A stretch of 64,000 nucleotides of DNA from Glycine soja (GCF_004193775.1 NC_041002.1:15743535-15807534), one strand, 5' to 3'; shown: positions 44,848 to 57,119, counted from the first letter of the stretch. Notes: a model not told the origin generated them from the sequence alone. A program made the numbers and translations.

Positions 44848-45924
44848 AAAACTCTAGAGTATGGTATTACTGTCAAACCCTTTTGAGTTAACTCATAATG
44901 ACTTAAGAAACTCATTTTTTCTTTCATTTAATTTTCCTGGTCAGGATATATTTTTTATTCATAGAGCTCAAACTCATTACTAAGAGTTGATGGATTCCTT
45001 CTTGACTAATCACTAATTTTACAGGTTTTTAATCATATCCAATATCCATTCAACAAAGGCTCTGAAGCATTAGGTGTCTGGAATCAAAATACAACAAATA
45101 ACTTGTTAATTACTATGACAATCTCAGGTCAAAGAAAGCTATTATACCTATTCTTGAGAAGTTTCTATTGACATTTTATGGTAAATTTTAACCATTAGAA
45201 AATTTCAATTGAGTCAGATCAATGATCACATCAACATGTGACTCATCTATATATGAAAATTAATAAATGAGATCTATTAATATTTATCCAATAAATACTA
45301 TCACATATATAATAATCTATCCAGATTATTGATATCTTATTTACAATAATCCTATGATCTAGAATGGTTTAGATTAAAATTAGAACAGACTTGTATCTCA
45401 TTATCATAATCTCTATTATAATAACAAGTCTTTAATTTTAATCAAGACCATTATCAAATGCACCATTTAATCAAATAGTGAAATATGACAATGAAAATAA
45501 AATAATACTTTATTATTAAAATTAGAATTGATTACATGATGACTTGGATCATAGGCATACAAATTTATTCCCAACACTTGACACATGAATCTCATATATA
45601 TAATGAGACTACAATTGTGGTATGCAGATGTAAGTGGATCCCAAGATGATGTTTTGTTGGCCTTCAATCCAACTAGAGTGATTGGAACACTTGGGTAAGT
45701 GTTGTATTGATATTTAAACAGTTTTTTTTCCTTAAATTTGTACAAGCAATGTGAGATAACAACTAACCTATGGTACTAAATATTGGATTCCTTTTCAATA
45801 CTCAATACAGAGGCGTCCTGGTTCATGATTGGGGTATAAACCTAGAAGGGACATGGGGTTCAAGATTGTGGCATATTCTGATTTCGGCCCTTTGTTGTTT
45901 TAGTGGCTTTAGGGTTTTTATTTT
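44848..45924. other. AT-rich sequence, possible old LTR remnant
   Basis: No gene recognised. On the minus strand from about 45,576 leftwards, TGTTGGGAATAAATTTGTAT resembles the start of a copia-type LTR, but no end or target duplication was found. A short open stretch at about 45,610-45,690 ends in GGGTAAGTG and could be an exon remnant. Confidence 0.35.
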
Positions 45925-45985
45925 GAGTGCTGCTAGGTGCACCCAGCATTTTTGCTGGTGCACCCAGCATTTTTGCTGATTCACC
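45925..45985 (+). repeat. Left terminal inverted repeat, internally duplicated
   Basis: GTGCACCCAGCATTTTTGCT occurs twice in a row at about 45,937-45,975 and a third, weaker copy (TTCACCCAGCA) follows, so the end has grown by short duplications. The right end has one copy only. Confidence 0.7.
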
Positions 45986-46478
45986 CAGCAGTTGATGCAA
46001 AAATACCTTTGTACCCCTGGCTTAATTTAAAAAAAATGGTTCATCTCTCTCCCTCCCTCCCTCCCGCGTTGGCCTTCTTCTTCCTCGTGACCCCTCACCA
46101 TTTTTTCTTCTTCTTGCTGGCGTGAAGTCGTTTTGGTCTCTTTCCTCACCCCTGACCTCACCTAAGCCGTGTTCTTCTTCCTTTCGTTTTGTTTGCATGA
46201 AGTGGTTGCTGGTTTCAGAAAAGCTTGACCCACTGTTGAGGTTCTTCGTGCCGCGTTCCCCCCGTGAGCGTCGTCTTCTTCCTTCGGACTGGGAGTCTGT
46301 GTTCTGTGATCGTGGTGCTCATTGGTGTTGAATAGCCCAGGCATTTTGAGGGTGGTGTTCTCCCTCCATGTCAGCATTATCGAGGTAAGCAATTTTTCCT
46401 CTTCGATTGCCAGCGTTTTTATTTAATCCGTAATTGTTTTATAGGTGATCTATAAAAGCTTGTTAGCAGAAGTGAAGA

Positions 46479-46540
46479 TTACGGATCAACGTGATCCGTA
46501 AGATGGTTGATGAAACTTACGGATCAAGTTGATCCATAAG
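46479..46540. repeat. Subterminal palindromes, left side of MULE
   Basis: Two near-perfect palindromes: TTACGGATCAACGTGATCCG plus TAA (46,479-46,501) and CTTACGGATCAAGTTGATCC plus ATAAG (46,516-46,540). A related palindrome lies near the other end at 51,027-51,051. Confidence 0.8.
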
Positions 46541-48291
46541 TTTCATCTTTAATTTTTAAAATTGGGAAATATTTAAAAAATAGTAAGTTTTTTTGAAATT
46601 AGGATTTAGGGTTAGCTTATAATACTTTAAAATTTGGGGGATTATTATTAGAATACAATAACATTTGAATTTGGTGTCTTTTTGTTCTGAAATTTGCAGG
46701 TTACTGATTAAGTTGGTGGATTGAGTTTCTTTCTCCCAAGGTGTTTGTTTGAAGTCCGAATTGTATGTACTTTATATATTATAGAATTTTTTTTTTCAAA
46801 ATTGTGTATTACTTTGGTAGAAGATTAAATAATACATGTAATTTGGATGATTCTTATTAGATTGTTGTCACTATTTGGTTTGTCAATTTAGCAAGAACAT
46901 TGTTAACTGTGATGTTGTATATTATATTCTTGGAACCTGTTGGGGCTTTTTTGGGTTGAATTAAATTTTACTATGGACACTACATTTTTGGTTTACTATG
47001 AAACATTTAGTTCACAACAATTTGGTCATCTTGGCCTAGTTCGAGTTGTAATTGAAGGCAATCTCTTGGTCTTAACCCTCCCAAATATCCAAGCCTTCTT
47101 CTTTTCTCCTTATGAAAAAAAGGGGGGTTTATGTCTCTTGAGCAGCACAATTTTCTGAAAAAGAATTTTAGCCAAAGAGGCAAAACATTTTACCTTCTCT
47201 TGTGAGGAATTTGTGTCCCATAAAAAGAGCTTCTTAAACATGCTAAACCAACCCTTTTTAACCATTTAACAATATCACATGGACCAACTTCAGTTTCTGT
47301 GATTTGAGAAAATGCTCATAAGAATCCTCTCTTATATGGCAGATATTTTGGTGTTTAGTTATCTAATGGTCCCAGGTCAGCTTGAACAAGTAGATGGGTG
47401 AAAACATAGATTTAAAAGCGTATACTAATTGTACAGTATTAGACTGTTAGTCAATGTTTAGTAAAAGTTACTTTTTTATTTTGACCTTAGTAGTCACAAT
47501 GGTGGATTGGACAACAGAAATAACATTTGATACAGAAAGCAATAGGTGCATTGGACAATCCTTTAGGTCCTGAAAAAAGGTCTTGAGTCTTGACCGCTTA
47601 GTGATGTAGATGTTTTAATATTATTTCCAAGATTAGTCTTATATCTTCTATTATTACCAATGTCTTTTGTAGTTGTTGTTGTCATTTAGAGTAAGTAGTG
47701 AAGCAACCTAATTGAGTAGCAAGATAGGAAAGTTGTTTTTGATCCAAAGATTAAAGTTAGCTAACATGCAAGAATTTGTTAGACCTTTGTTTGGAAAGAA
47801 ATTGTTTTTGATCCAAAAATTGAATGGAGCACTTATATGAAGCTCGATTTGAGCCAAAATGTTTGAGGTTGAGTGTTCTTTGTCTATTATATGTTAGCTT
47901 TTAAATCTAAACATTAGACTTATCCTAAAAAGAAGGAACAATCTGCAGACTTTGTCATAGAAGTAACTTGTTATAGGCACAAATAGTTGTTACAAAGACC
48001 AAAACATGCACATGAATAAAAAATTTGGTTTTGAGAGTAATTTTAACATTAATGCACATAAATGAAGATAATTTAAAAAATGATAAATGTGATGCAACAT
48101 CCCAGTATTTTACATTCCCATCTTATGAAATCCTGACAACTTTTAAAATAAATAATTGAGTGAATGACAGCCCTACATTCAATTAAATCCTGACAACTTG
48201 CATGACTTTGAGTCAATGAAATTTACGTTAGACCAATGAAATTTGAGTGAATGAAATCAGTGATGGAATTTGTGGTACTCATTTGCAGATC
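46541..48291. other. MULE interior, no gene recognised
   Basis: AT-rich sequence without a convincing coding frame or known repeat on either strand. Confidence 0.5.
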
Positions 48292-50169
48292 ATGGTTAGG
48301 ACCAGAGGATTAGGTCGTGCCTTAGGTCACGTTACTGGCAGAGGTGTGGGCAGAGGAGATCGTGATGATTCCGATGATGCTCCGCAGCATCGACGGCCTA
48401 CCGCATCCGCACGGAGGCAGCGAGTACCTATGACTGTGGCACACGATGAGCCGGTGCTCCCTGCACCAGATGTAGAGGATGACGTATTTCTGGATAAGCC
48501 AATGGCACCAGCTGATGTAGAGGACACTGGGGTAGACATTCTTGTAGACACAGGCGCACAGGCTACTGAGGATGAGCATGAGGGATTTCCGGGTGGTCCG
48601 AGCGACCCATCCGTGCTGACCCAGTATGTGGATCACGTTGCTTGCAGCGTATGGATGGGAGAGATATTTATAATATTTATTTTTAGTTACTTGTTAATTA
48701 TACTTTATGATTGAAATTATTTTTCCTTTAAATGATGATTTTAACGAATTTTGCGTTCCTTTAAACTTCAATTCAGGAGCATCCTGAGTTGAAGTTATCC
48801 TCTCACGGGAGGAAGGTCCATAGTTTAGGCAGGCCTGTCCCTGCCATTGAGGGACTAGTTGCTGGGACAGGACTAAGTACTCTGATCGCGTGCTCGGTAG
48901 ACACTGGCGATCGGGGACTTTTGTCCTCGTTTGTCGAGCAGTGGCACCGGGAGACGTCTAGTTTCCATCTCCCTATGGGAGAGGTGATGATCACGCTGGA
49001 CAAAGTCTCGTCGCTTTTGCATCTGCCCGTGGTTGGCAACTTGCACGCCTTTCAGCCCTTGCACGTGGATGATGTGGTTCAAATGCTGGTTGACTTATTG
49101 ATGGTCTCTGCATAGGATGTCGAGGCTGAGACAGGGCAGTGTCGTGGACCATACATACGCCTGCAATGAGTATGTGATATCTATGAGCACTGATGCCAGG
49201 CAGGTCATTGGACAGCTGCGACTCGCGCATATCTTCTTCATCTTCTGGGTTGCACTCTGTTTGCTAACAAGAGTGCAACCAATGTTCGTGTTGTGTATTT
49301 GGAGGCCCTTCGTGACCTCAGTCAGACCGGGAAGTACGCTTGGGGAGTAGCTAGGCTGGTGCATATGTATGACCACCTGAACGATGCCTTTATCAGCAGC
49401 AGCCGACAGCTTGGCGGTTACATCACACTACTGCAGGTAACAAACATGTTTTTCATTTGTTGAGGTTGAACAATGTTTAACTTTAAATTTTGTTAGACTT
49501 TCATTATTAATGTTTATCATTTTGATGTTACCTCTATAGTGCTGGATATATGAGCACTTTCCCTCAGTCACGGAGTCCACTACTAATCAGGACTACGACG
49601 AGGATTCATCGCGTGCCTGTAGGTGGATTGCCACGAAGAAGACCGTGAAGAGCATACATACACCGGCATACAGGGAGCACCTGGACCGACTCCGGATTCC
49701 GGATGTCTGTTGGATCCCATATGAGGAGCACCGACCGGTCTGGGACTTCCATATGATTTTATGTTATTCCTGTCTCCTGCACTGGGGGCCCGTTGTTGTG
49801 TATTACTGACCAGAGAGGGTCATGCGGCAGTTTAGATACGCCCAGACCATTCCTGCTCTACCTGTCGATTCATGGGTGTCGTATGATAATATACACGACA
49901 GGTGGATGCACTATTCGAATCATATGATTCTAGCAGGTGAGGTGTGTGTTGTGCGAGGTCTGTGTGTCAGCAATTACATAGACTAGTTCTTCCGCATTTC
50001 CCATCCTTTCATGACACCAGGCCAGGCATCAGATCCTCTGCCAGATGGTCATGCTCCGCAGCCTCGAGTCGTCCCTTAGGCCACAGAGACAGATATCCCT
50101 CACGTGCCAAAGCCAGGAGCACCATCGACATCTGCGAGGCTCGCTGTGGAGGAGCCTAGACATGCAGTG
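48292..50169 (+). pseudogene. Plant mobile domain (MAIN-like) gene, decayed
   Basis: ATG 48,292 starts MVRTRGLGRALGHVTGRG. Exon 1 runs to about 48,660 and its expected donor is lost. Exon 2 (48,777-49,436) holds HPELKLSSHGRKVHSLGRP, GDRGLLSSFVEQWHRETSSF and HLPMGEVMITLDKVSSLLHL, the core of the plant mobile domain, then stops near 49,113 and 49,168, then AYLLHLLGCTLFANKSAT and VYLEALRDL in another frame. Exon 3 begins at 49,540 with CWIYEHFPSV and contains CRWIATKKTVKSIHTPAYRE. Stops and frame changes show it is dead. MAIN-type proteins act in silencing and genome stability in plants, and transposon-borne relatives are common. The original coding capacity is inferred from domain order. Confidence 0.75.
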
Positions 50170-50259
50170 GTAAGTAATAATAATAATTTACGTCATTTAC
50201 GTCAATATTTTCATAATAATTTGTGTAATCTGTTTGTTTTGTATTTAATAGGAAGTTTG

Positions 50260-50944
50260 CTATGGGATTGCTGAGAGGTTGGAATTGTATATCTGTTTAA
50301 TGGTCCTACAACTATTGACATTGTGTTCTTTCAGAGTTAGCATAATGTTTCTTGGCTTCACCATGGACTTCGTCATATCAGCAATAAGTGTTTTTTCAGC
50401 TTTAGTCAATCGCTCCACATATGGATGTCCAACTAATGACTTGGCCAATTCATGATTATGCACTCCACAAATCAACTTCACCATCCAGCCTTCTCCTCCA
50501 ACCACTGGTTTGCAACGAAGCTTGAAGGGACACCCACATTTCCTAGTCCCAGTGTCTCTTCTGATAAATTCTTTTTTCCTACACCTATACTCGCCACTCC
50601 TTTCATAGCCAATTAACACAAACATAGTCCTTCCTCTACTACCTGTGTTTGTATCCGACCTTAAAATCACTGTCACAAATCCATTTTCATGAGCAACGTA
50701 TCGAGCCCACCGCAAAACACCCTCTCGGCACTCAAACACCTACAAAGCAATCCACATAATTTAAGTTCTCTACCAATATTCATTTTATTAAATCTGTGAC
50801 AAACATTAACATTATAACCTGAGAAGTATTGAATGCATCCAAACAATCAACATGTGGTTCATTCGCACCACATGCTTCTTCATTTTCATAATCCATATCC
50901 GCTTGTTCAGACATTATTTCATACATCCACTCATTTTCGTCCAT
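50260..50944 (-). pseudogene. FAR1-type DNA-binding domain of a MULE transposase, truncated
   Basis: Minus strand. Exon 1 is 50,944-50,819 (42 codons, MDENEWMYEIMSEQADMDYE, donor CAG|GT). Exon 2 starts at 50,739 after TTTGTAG with VFECREGVLRWARYVAHENG, followed by CRKKEFIRRDTGTRKCGCPF, LRCKPVV, WMVKLICGVHNHELAKSL and LTKAEKTLIADMTKSMVKP. Cys and His residues of the FAR1/WRKY-GCM1-like zinc fold are visible (CRKK, CGC, HNHE). The frame stops at 50,260, before the catalytic MULE domain, so only the DNA-binding part remains. The gene points away from the plant-mobile-domain pseudogene. The exon structure is intact, so a short DNA-binding protein could still be made. Confidence 0.8.
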
Positions 50945-51026
50945 CTAACCAACTCAAACAAAAAATGGCCATACAAACAAATTAATAATTTAAAAAAATG
51001 GAAACTAAATTCAAAAAACAGTTACT

Positions 51027-51051
51027 CTTACGAATCAAATTGATCCATAAG
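51027..51051. repeat. Subterminal palindrome, right side of MULE
   Basis: CTTACGAATCAAATTGATCC plus ATAAG, the counterpart of the palindromes at 46,479-46,540. Confidence 0.75.
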
Positions 51052-51264
51052 TAATCCGTACGTTTGCGACACAACCACAACCTTATGCGTACCTTGTTTG
51101 CCGCCGCCGACCACCGCAACGCACCTTCACCTTCACCGAACCTAATCGTTCACAACGCAGCAACGAACTAGAGACAATGCCGCACGGTAACCACAAAAAC
51201 AGCAAAAAAAATGGCAGCTGTGTGAAGCGCAGGAAAAAAAAGGCTTTTATAATGAAAAAAAAAA

Positions 51265-51319
51265 AGTCAGGGGCATTTTTGCCATTTACAAATTTTGCTG
51301 GGTGCACCTTGCAGCACTC
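51265..51319 (-). repeat. Right terminal inverted repeat
   Basis: On the minus strand GAGTGCTGCAAGGTGCACCC followed by AGCAAAATTTG and GGCAAAAATGCCCC. It pairs with the left end at 45,925 over the first 24 bp with one mismatch. Confidence 0.75.
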
Positions 51320-51654
51320 TTTTGTTCCTTGCCATTCATCATCTTGGGCTAGGTAACTGTTTCAGCCCAAAAACATCCAACAGGGCTTATCACTTATCCT
51401 GTCTTGGACTGTTCAGATCATATGACTTTCTTGCTATCATATATATTTGTAGATTTGATTTATACCAAATTATGATAGAAAAATAGAAAATATAGATGGT
51501 AGCTATATGCTGCAGTTTTTAATTCATGTTATATTGTCGGGTTAAGCTTTGAAATTGAAATAGTACATAGTATCATTATTCCAAACTTAGATTCTTCATA
51601 TTCAAATATTAATAAAAACAAAATGATACTCTTTTATTTCTGTTAAACTTGTAG

Positions 51655-53088
51655 GTTAGTTGCATATGCTCTCAAATCTCTGGGTCTGGAGAAAGGATCT
51701 GTAATTGCGATTGATATGCCAGGCTAGTGAAATGTTGTTGTATCAATTGCTGATAGTTTTGCAGCTAGTGAAATATCAACCAGGCTTAAAATATCAAAAG
51801 CGAAAGTCATATTTACTCAGGTTGACTCCCTAATTTCCTCTGATGATTTATTTATCACTCTTTTCATGTTTTTAATGATTTTTCTGTATTTCTCACTTGA
51901 CATAAAGTTGTCTATATCTGTTAAAATTATAATGATTTTAAGATGGGAAAGAGTAAATGATTGAATAGAGATTGAATAGTCTAAAATTGATATTCATATG
52001 ATGTGATACAAAGTGCAAGGTAGCAACCCCTATTTATAAGACTAGAATTCTAATCCTGAATAAGGAAAAAATCATGAATTTAATGAAACTTGTCAACCAC
52101 TCCCAGAGATCTAGGATACTCTATTTATTCTAAGATACAACAACAACAATAACAAACTTTGTCCCTCTTGGTGAGGTAGCTTACATAGATTACACTGCAT
52201 CAATTGATTCAGTTAAAGACCACACAGCAGTTGACAAAAGTATCCCCCTTTACAGGTGAAAAATTCTTTTCACTATTTGCTAACGACACACAGCAGTTGA
52301 GTTGTTTTCTTTGTTGCTCAATAACAGGGTGTCTCATATTGTTGCTTCATAAATGCCTTAGAGTTGTGGATGCACAGTCACCTATGGCAGTAGTTATCCC
52401 TACCAAAGGATCTGAATTTAGCATGAAACTGCGTATCGGTGACCTCTCTTGGCATGATTTTTTGGAGAAAATCAATAGTCTCAAGTAAGCACTTTAATCT
52501 TGATTTGTTCATTGATACTTAATTTATGCAATAAATTATAAAAAAAATAAAGCACAGAATGCACTTGAAAAGTTATGATATTCTCTTGAAATTTAATTCT
52601 TATTTGTTATCATGTAACATACAGAGGCAAGGAACTCATAGCTACAGAACAACCAATAGGAACATTTACAAACATTCTCTTTTCTTCTGGAACAACAGGT
52701 AAGTTGATTTTTTTGTTTTGGCCTGAAAGGATACATTCTAGACAAAAGAAGTTTGTGTGTTGTTGATAAAGGATATTAGAGGTAAAAGGATTAATTCAAT
52801 ACTAAGACTTCACTCACCATATGAAGCTAGCCAAAAGCTAATATAATATACCTAATTTGGTGGTATAGGTGATCCAAAGGCAATTCCATGGACCAATATT
52901 ACTCCTCTAAAAGTTGCTGCAGATGCATGGTGCCACATGGACGTTCGTAAAGGTGATGTAGTGTGCTGGCCCACTAATCTTGGATGGATGATGGGGCCAT
53001 GGCTAGTATACGCATCCTTGCTAAATGGAGCTTCAATGGTCTGTATATTGGATCCCCTCTTAGGTCTGGCTTTGCCAAGTTTGTACAG
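51655..53088 (+). pseudogene. Acyl-activating enzyme (AAE17/18-like) pseudogene, truncated
   Basis: Four exon remnants with proper splice contexts. 51,655-51,820 (LVAYALKSLGLEKGSVIAID, then an internal deletion with a stop, then VVSIADSFAASEISTRLKIS). About 52,358-52,484 (RVVDAQSPMAVVIPTKGSEF; GDLSWHDFLEKINSL). 52,625-52,698 (GKELIATEQPIGTFTNILFS, ending in SSGTT, start of the AMP-binding signature). 52,869-53,088 ([40 protein letters not shown]; then a one-base loss). Relatives are AMP-forming acyl-CoA synthetase-like enzymes. The upstream and C-terminal halves, including the rest of the adenylation domain, are missing here. Confidence 0.8.
52136..52200 (+). repeat. Possible SINE-like fragment in an AAE intron
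   Basis: ACAACAACAATAACAAACTT followed by TGTCCCTCTTGGTGAGGTAGCTTACATAG-like sequence resembles a short repeat common in plant genomes that I associate with Au-type SINEs. It is too short for certainty. Confidence 0.3.
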
Positions 53089-53159
53089 GAACAAACTCAT
53101 TCTGCTGTTTAAATTTTCAGTCCTTTTCATAGCTTTTGTTTCCTGTGAAGTGTGAACAA

Positions 53160-53672
53160 TTATTATTCTTACATTGACTGGTAGGCACTCAAAATTTAGT
53201 TACTATTTCTGCAGAAAAACAAGTATTTTTTTGGAAGATTATATTTTGTTATTATTTCTGTTTTACTTTTACATTTCCATGAACTCATGCAAGCAAGTCA
53301 AAACAGTTTTCTCAAGTAAGATATAACATCAACTAAAAATGCATGTGTATTCTGTTTACTGAACTGTAAAATAGTAAAATGGCAGTTTATTTTCTGCAAA
53401 TGGATTTCTCTTTTTAATTTATCATTTCATCATGTATAAAATCCACAAGTAGGTAGGTGCATCTGGGGAATGTCAGCTGTATATTTTGTATTTTTGTTCT
53501 ATTACACAAGCAGAGGGATGGAGTATGTTTCTGCACCCTGCACCTTGCAGCTCTTGAAGTAATTTAATGGCATAATAGTATTATTTGTTTGTTGTACTTT
53601 TACTATTTATCGTTGCAACTCCACCTCAATAATTGCTTTTTCTTCAACCAACCTAATGTTTGCTTTTCATAA
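53160..53672. other. Non-coding, nothing recognised
   Basis: AT-rich sequence after the AAE remnant. The remaining AAE exons were looked for here and not found. Confidence 0.5.
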
Positions 53673-53689
53673 TCATAAAGATAGGAAAC

Positions 53690-54170
53690 ACTTATTGAAT
53701 ATAACTGGCCACCATTTTGCATAATGGCAATAACTGGCCAACATGGAAAATGTTTTTTCTAGTAGTGAATGAGAGATCAAGTACATTTTATAAAAGTTGG
53801 TGCACCCCAACAGAAAAGATTGAAAACCTCGTAGCCTGTCTATCATGGTCTGATAACCTACTCTTTTGCTAAGCAGTTTAATGAACAAAGCATTCTCCCA
53901 AGGAGCACAAAGGCGGCCCTCAAACACAGAATTATCAATTTGCACCATTGGCTTTATTGTGTTACCCCCTTCATACTCAATATGAACCAATTTTTCATTG
54001 AACAAATCCCTCAGAGGTGGAGGTTGTAGACACGACTTGTTACCCATAACTTTATCTATGAAAGGTATGAAAGGTGTCTTCGTAGCCGGAGGAGAGACGC
54101 CACTGTTTAGTGGTTCATTGTGTAGGCCAGTAGCACCATGAGTACCTGCAGAGAAAAAACCCTGGGAAGA
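53690..54170 (-). pseudogene. DUF4283 (LINE/L1-type ORF1) fragment
   Basis: The minus-strand frame from about 54,170 (MSSQGFFSAG) includes PFIPFIDKVMGNKS, then PMVQIDNSVFEGRLCAPWEN and ALFIKLLSKRVGYQTMIDRL, which resembles the DUF4283 domain of plant LINE-type ORF1 proteins. After RGFQSFLLGC the match weakens and the frame ends. No zinc knuckle, endonuclease or reverse transcriptase nearby, so it is a truncated remnant. Confidence 0.55.
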
Positions 54171-54233
54171 CATTAGAAAACTTAAGTGATATGTAAAAGT
54201 AAATCTCTTTTTACTGAATTTTAATTTATGCAC

Positions 54234-56589
54234 AGCTTGAGAGTTTTATAATTTTCGATAATATTTACAAAATTAATTAAATCTATTTAATGTGTTCAAT
54301 ATTTTTATTACTAGTAACAAATTTGAATTACTATAATGATAAACCGATTTTATCTATAAATAGTAGTATTATTTTACAGTTAGTTATTATAATTAAACAA
54401 CTATTTTTTTTTTTCATAAACCGAACATGACCATTGATGGAGAAGGAAAGCCAAACAAAACACAGGGTTCAAAATTAAAGAAAGAAACGGAGACGCACGG
54501 TGATCATGGCATTGTAGCGAACAAACAAGGGTTGGAAAACAAAGAAGTAAAAGGGTGATTAATCAGTGCACATATTTAAGAGTAGACCATGCAAAATAAA
54601 GTGGGCCACTAACCGTCTAACCAATTAACATTGGAAAATATGGGTGTGGACGAGGGTCAAGCTGAAGTTAGATTCCAAATTACAATATTAAGGTTAAAGT
54701 AAGTACGGTTTGGCCAACAAAAGTAAATTTTGAATTTGGAAATTAGTACTTGCATTGAGAAGAATGAAAATGAAAGGATGAAATCAGCATCTTCCTCTAT
54801 AGACGGCCAAAGCAGGGTGTGTAGGCCCTTGGTTCTTGTCATTATGTAAGCAGAATCACACCAACTACGAACTTTGGAATCAAAGATAGATCATAATTTT
54901 ATGTCTTCTAGTGGCCCTAATTATGAAGATTTCAAAGTCAATTCCGCACAAGTGCCCCTGCTTCCTTTCCAAATCACTCTCAAATGCCACCGTCCCATGG
55001 TATTTATCCTGCTCTTTCTTCTGCCATCTACCCTTTGCTTTCATAATCACATATTTGGTGAAGTTAAAGCATTTCGTTAATAGGTTTGCATCTAATTAAT
55101 TTTATTCTAATACGAAGTAAAATTTATTCTAATACTCTCAAATATTGATGATTTTATAATATTTATCAATGAATTAGTTATTACCAAACTATTAGTGTTA
55201 TAGCACTGAGTATGTTAATCATGCAAAGTTATTTTAGATTAATTAGTCTTACATATATAATTACGTTAAATATTTGGAGACAGAGTTTTATCACTTATAA
55301 TTATCTTATTTATCCAGTTTAAATAAGATTATCTTTCATATAAAATACCTACAATCTATTAAAAAAAAATTAATAATTGGTGTATTAAGCTTGTCAACCC
55401 TACCCTCTCCCATTCTTAAATTTATAATAATCTGCTTTCAGGTGTTATCGTTATGCATTGTGAAATATATAAGCATTTTAAGGTTAAATATTTTACAACT
55501 AATTTCAGTCTTATATTGACTACTTAGGTTGAAGTTGGATATATTCTTAGTTACCATTTGTATTTCTTCATATCAAGTTATTTTATTAAATACTATTTTG
55601 TTAATGTCAACTTTTTTTTATTATGTTATTAGTATAAAATATCCACTAGTTTTACTCATGATTTATTTTCGTTAATAAATTTGGTTAATCATCTTTGGTG
55701 AAATCTCTCCTCTCAATCATACTTTTTTTATCCATAAGACTAGAATTCAAGGTTTTATTGAAGGATTAAGGATCAAACGGAGTATTACTTAAGCTAATGA
55801 CTTATTGATCGGTTTGACAATTGTTAGATTATATAAATTTATTAATAAGTAAAACTTAATGGTTGAAAATACATAGGATCCCAGCAAGATCTCCATGTTC
55901 TTATTATTATTATCTTTTTTGTGTGTGTGAGTGTGTTTTGAAGACAAAGAAACCAATTAAAATTTCAGCTTGAGCTCATGGTTCTAATAATTTCAGGTAA
56001 TTCGTTACTTTAGATTGAAAAGGTGGGGTTGTAAATTAGCTCCAAGATTATCAAACTCGAGAGTTTATATAAACTGGTGAGAGTTTTATAAATTCAATTT
56101 GTGGACTCAATTCGTAGATTCGTAAGAGTCTAATTCATATAAAAATTATAATAAAATATCTATAAATAACATATTAATTAAACATTTCACAATATAATAA
56201 AGTAAAATAGTAAATCATAAATTTCACAATATTTAAATAACCAAATTTAGTAATGCATCACTACTAGATAATAATTTGGAGATATTATAGTAGTGGTAAA
56301 TCATTTTCATCGAAAGTTTAATGTTATTAGAGAATAGAGATTTGATGTTATTAAAGGTAAGAATTTTTTTATTCGAGAACAACACACTAAATGAAAACCT
56401 TTAACAACACTTTTTTTCTCTCATATATACCATCTTATAATTTATTTCTTCTCTTTCTCTTTTTATTGTGTATTTTATTATATAGATAAATTATATAAAT
56501 AAAATTGTTATACAAGTTCTCTTCTAAATATATCATCTCTACTGAACAGTAATTCTTTAAATGTATGGCTATATTGCGGTTCTTGCATG
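54234..56589. other. AT-rich intergenic DNA
   Basis: No gene, RNA gene or clear element seen on either strand. Short open frames at 54,657-54,842 and 54,874-55,099 have no recognisable features. Confidence 0.55.
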
Positions 56590-56672
56590 ATGATCAAATT
56601 GCTACTCCCAACGAGAAAAGTAACAGAAGGAAGGGGAATTAAAAGATCTTCAACTCATGGAACACCAACCTG
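56590..56672 (+). repeat. Direct repeat upstream of CCD7, copy 1
   Basis: ATGATCAAATTGCTACTCCC ... AGATCTTCAACTCATGGAAC. About 80% similar by eye to copy 2 at 57,120-57,195, 530 bp downstream. Confidence 0.75.
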
Positions 56673-57119
56673 CTCTTGCGAAAGACAAATTTAATATGTA
56701 CAAAGCTGCTTTGCCTTAATTTTGTTGATACTGTGGAAGAGTTGAGATATTAATATAATGCAAATTGTTGCTTTTTCTCGTCAATTAACCATCATAAGTA
56801 GAAGGAAAACTAGCAAGAAAATATTTAATACCAAAACTAATCAAGGAGTTACAATAGTCATGGAACATAATGAATAATAGTCAGGAATGTTCTATTCTAT
56901 ATGTCTCCTCTCTCTCACACACATATACGCACGCACACAACCGTTGATCATCAGTTACTTTTAATTTAATCAAAATTATAGATATAATTATGTTATTTAT
57001 ATAACACTTTACTATAATAGTTGTATTATTTTACATAACAATTTTTTTCTATTTTTGTTCTCATATAAATCATCTTTTACCACAATTTTTTTCTTTCCTT
57101 CCATTTCTCTCTTTGTGTA

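Larger units (their letters stand above)
45925..51319. mobile_element. Mutator-like element with captured or decayed genes
   Basis: Ends match as inverted repeats: GAGTGCTGCTAGGTGCACCC on the left and, on the minus strand, GAGTGCTGCAAGGTGCACCC on the right, with further partial similarity (GCAAAAAT(A/G)CC). The 9-bp flanks (TTTTATTTT and TTTTGTTCC) agree at 6 of 9 positions, compatible with an old target duplication. Inside are a plus-strand plant-mobile-domain pseudogene and a minus-strand FAR1-type gene start of the kind found in MULE transposases. The catalytic transposase core is absent, so it is non-autonomous. Subterminal palindromes flank the contents. Confidence 0.75.

Noticed and set aside
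45610..45690. Possible exon ending in a GTAAG donor
   Set aside because: Open for about 27 codons (LWYADVSGSQDDVLLAFNPT) but no family recognised and no partner exon nearby; too little to call.
50852..51043. Plus-strand frame over FAR1 exon 1
   Set aside because: Shadow of the minus-strand exon at 50,819-50,944 and its 5' region.
53160..53670. Remaining exons of the acyl-activating enzyme
   Set aside because: Searched in all frames by eye; no AMP-binding C-terminal motifs seen.
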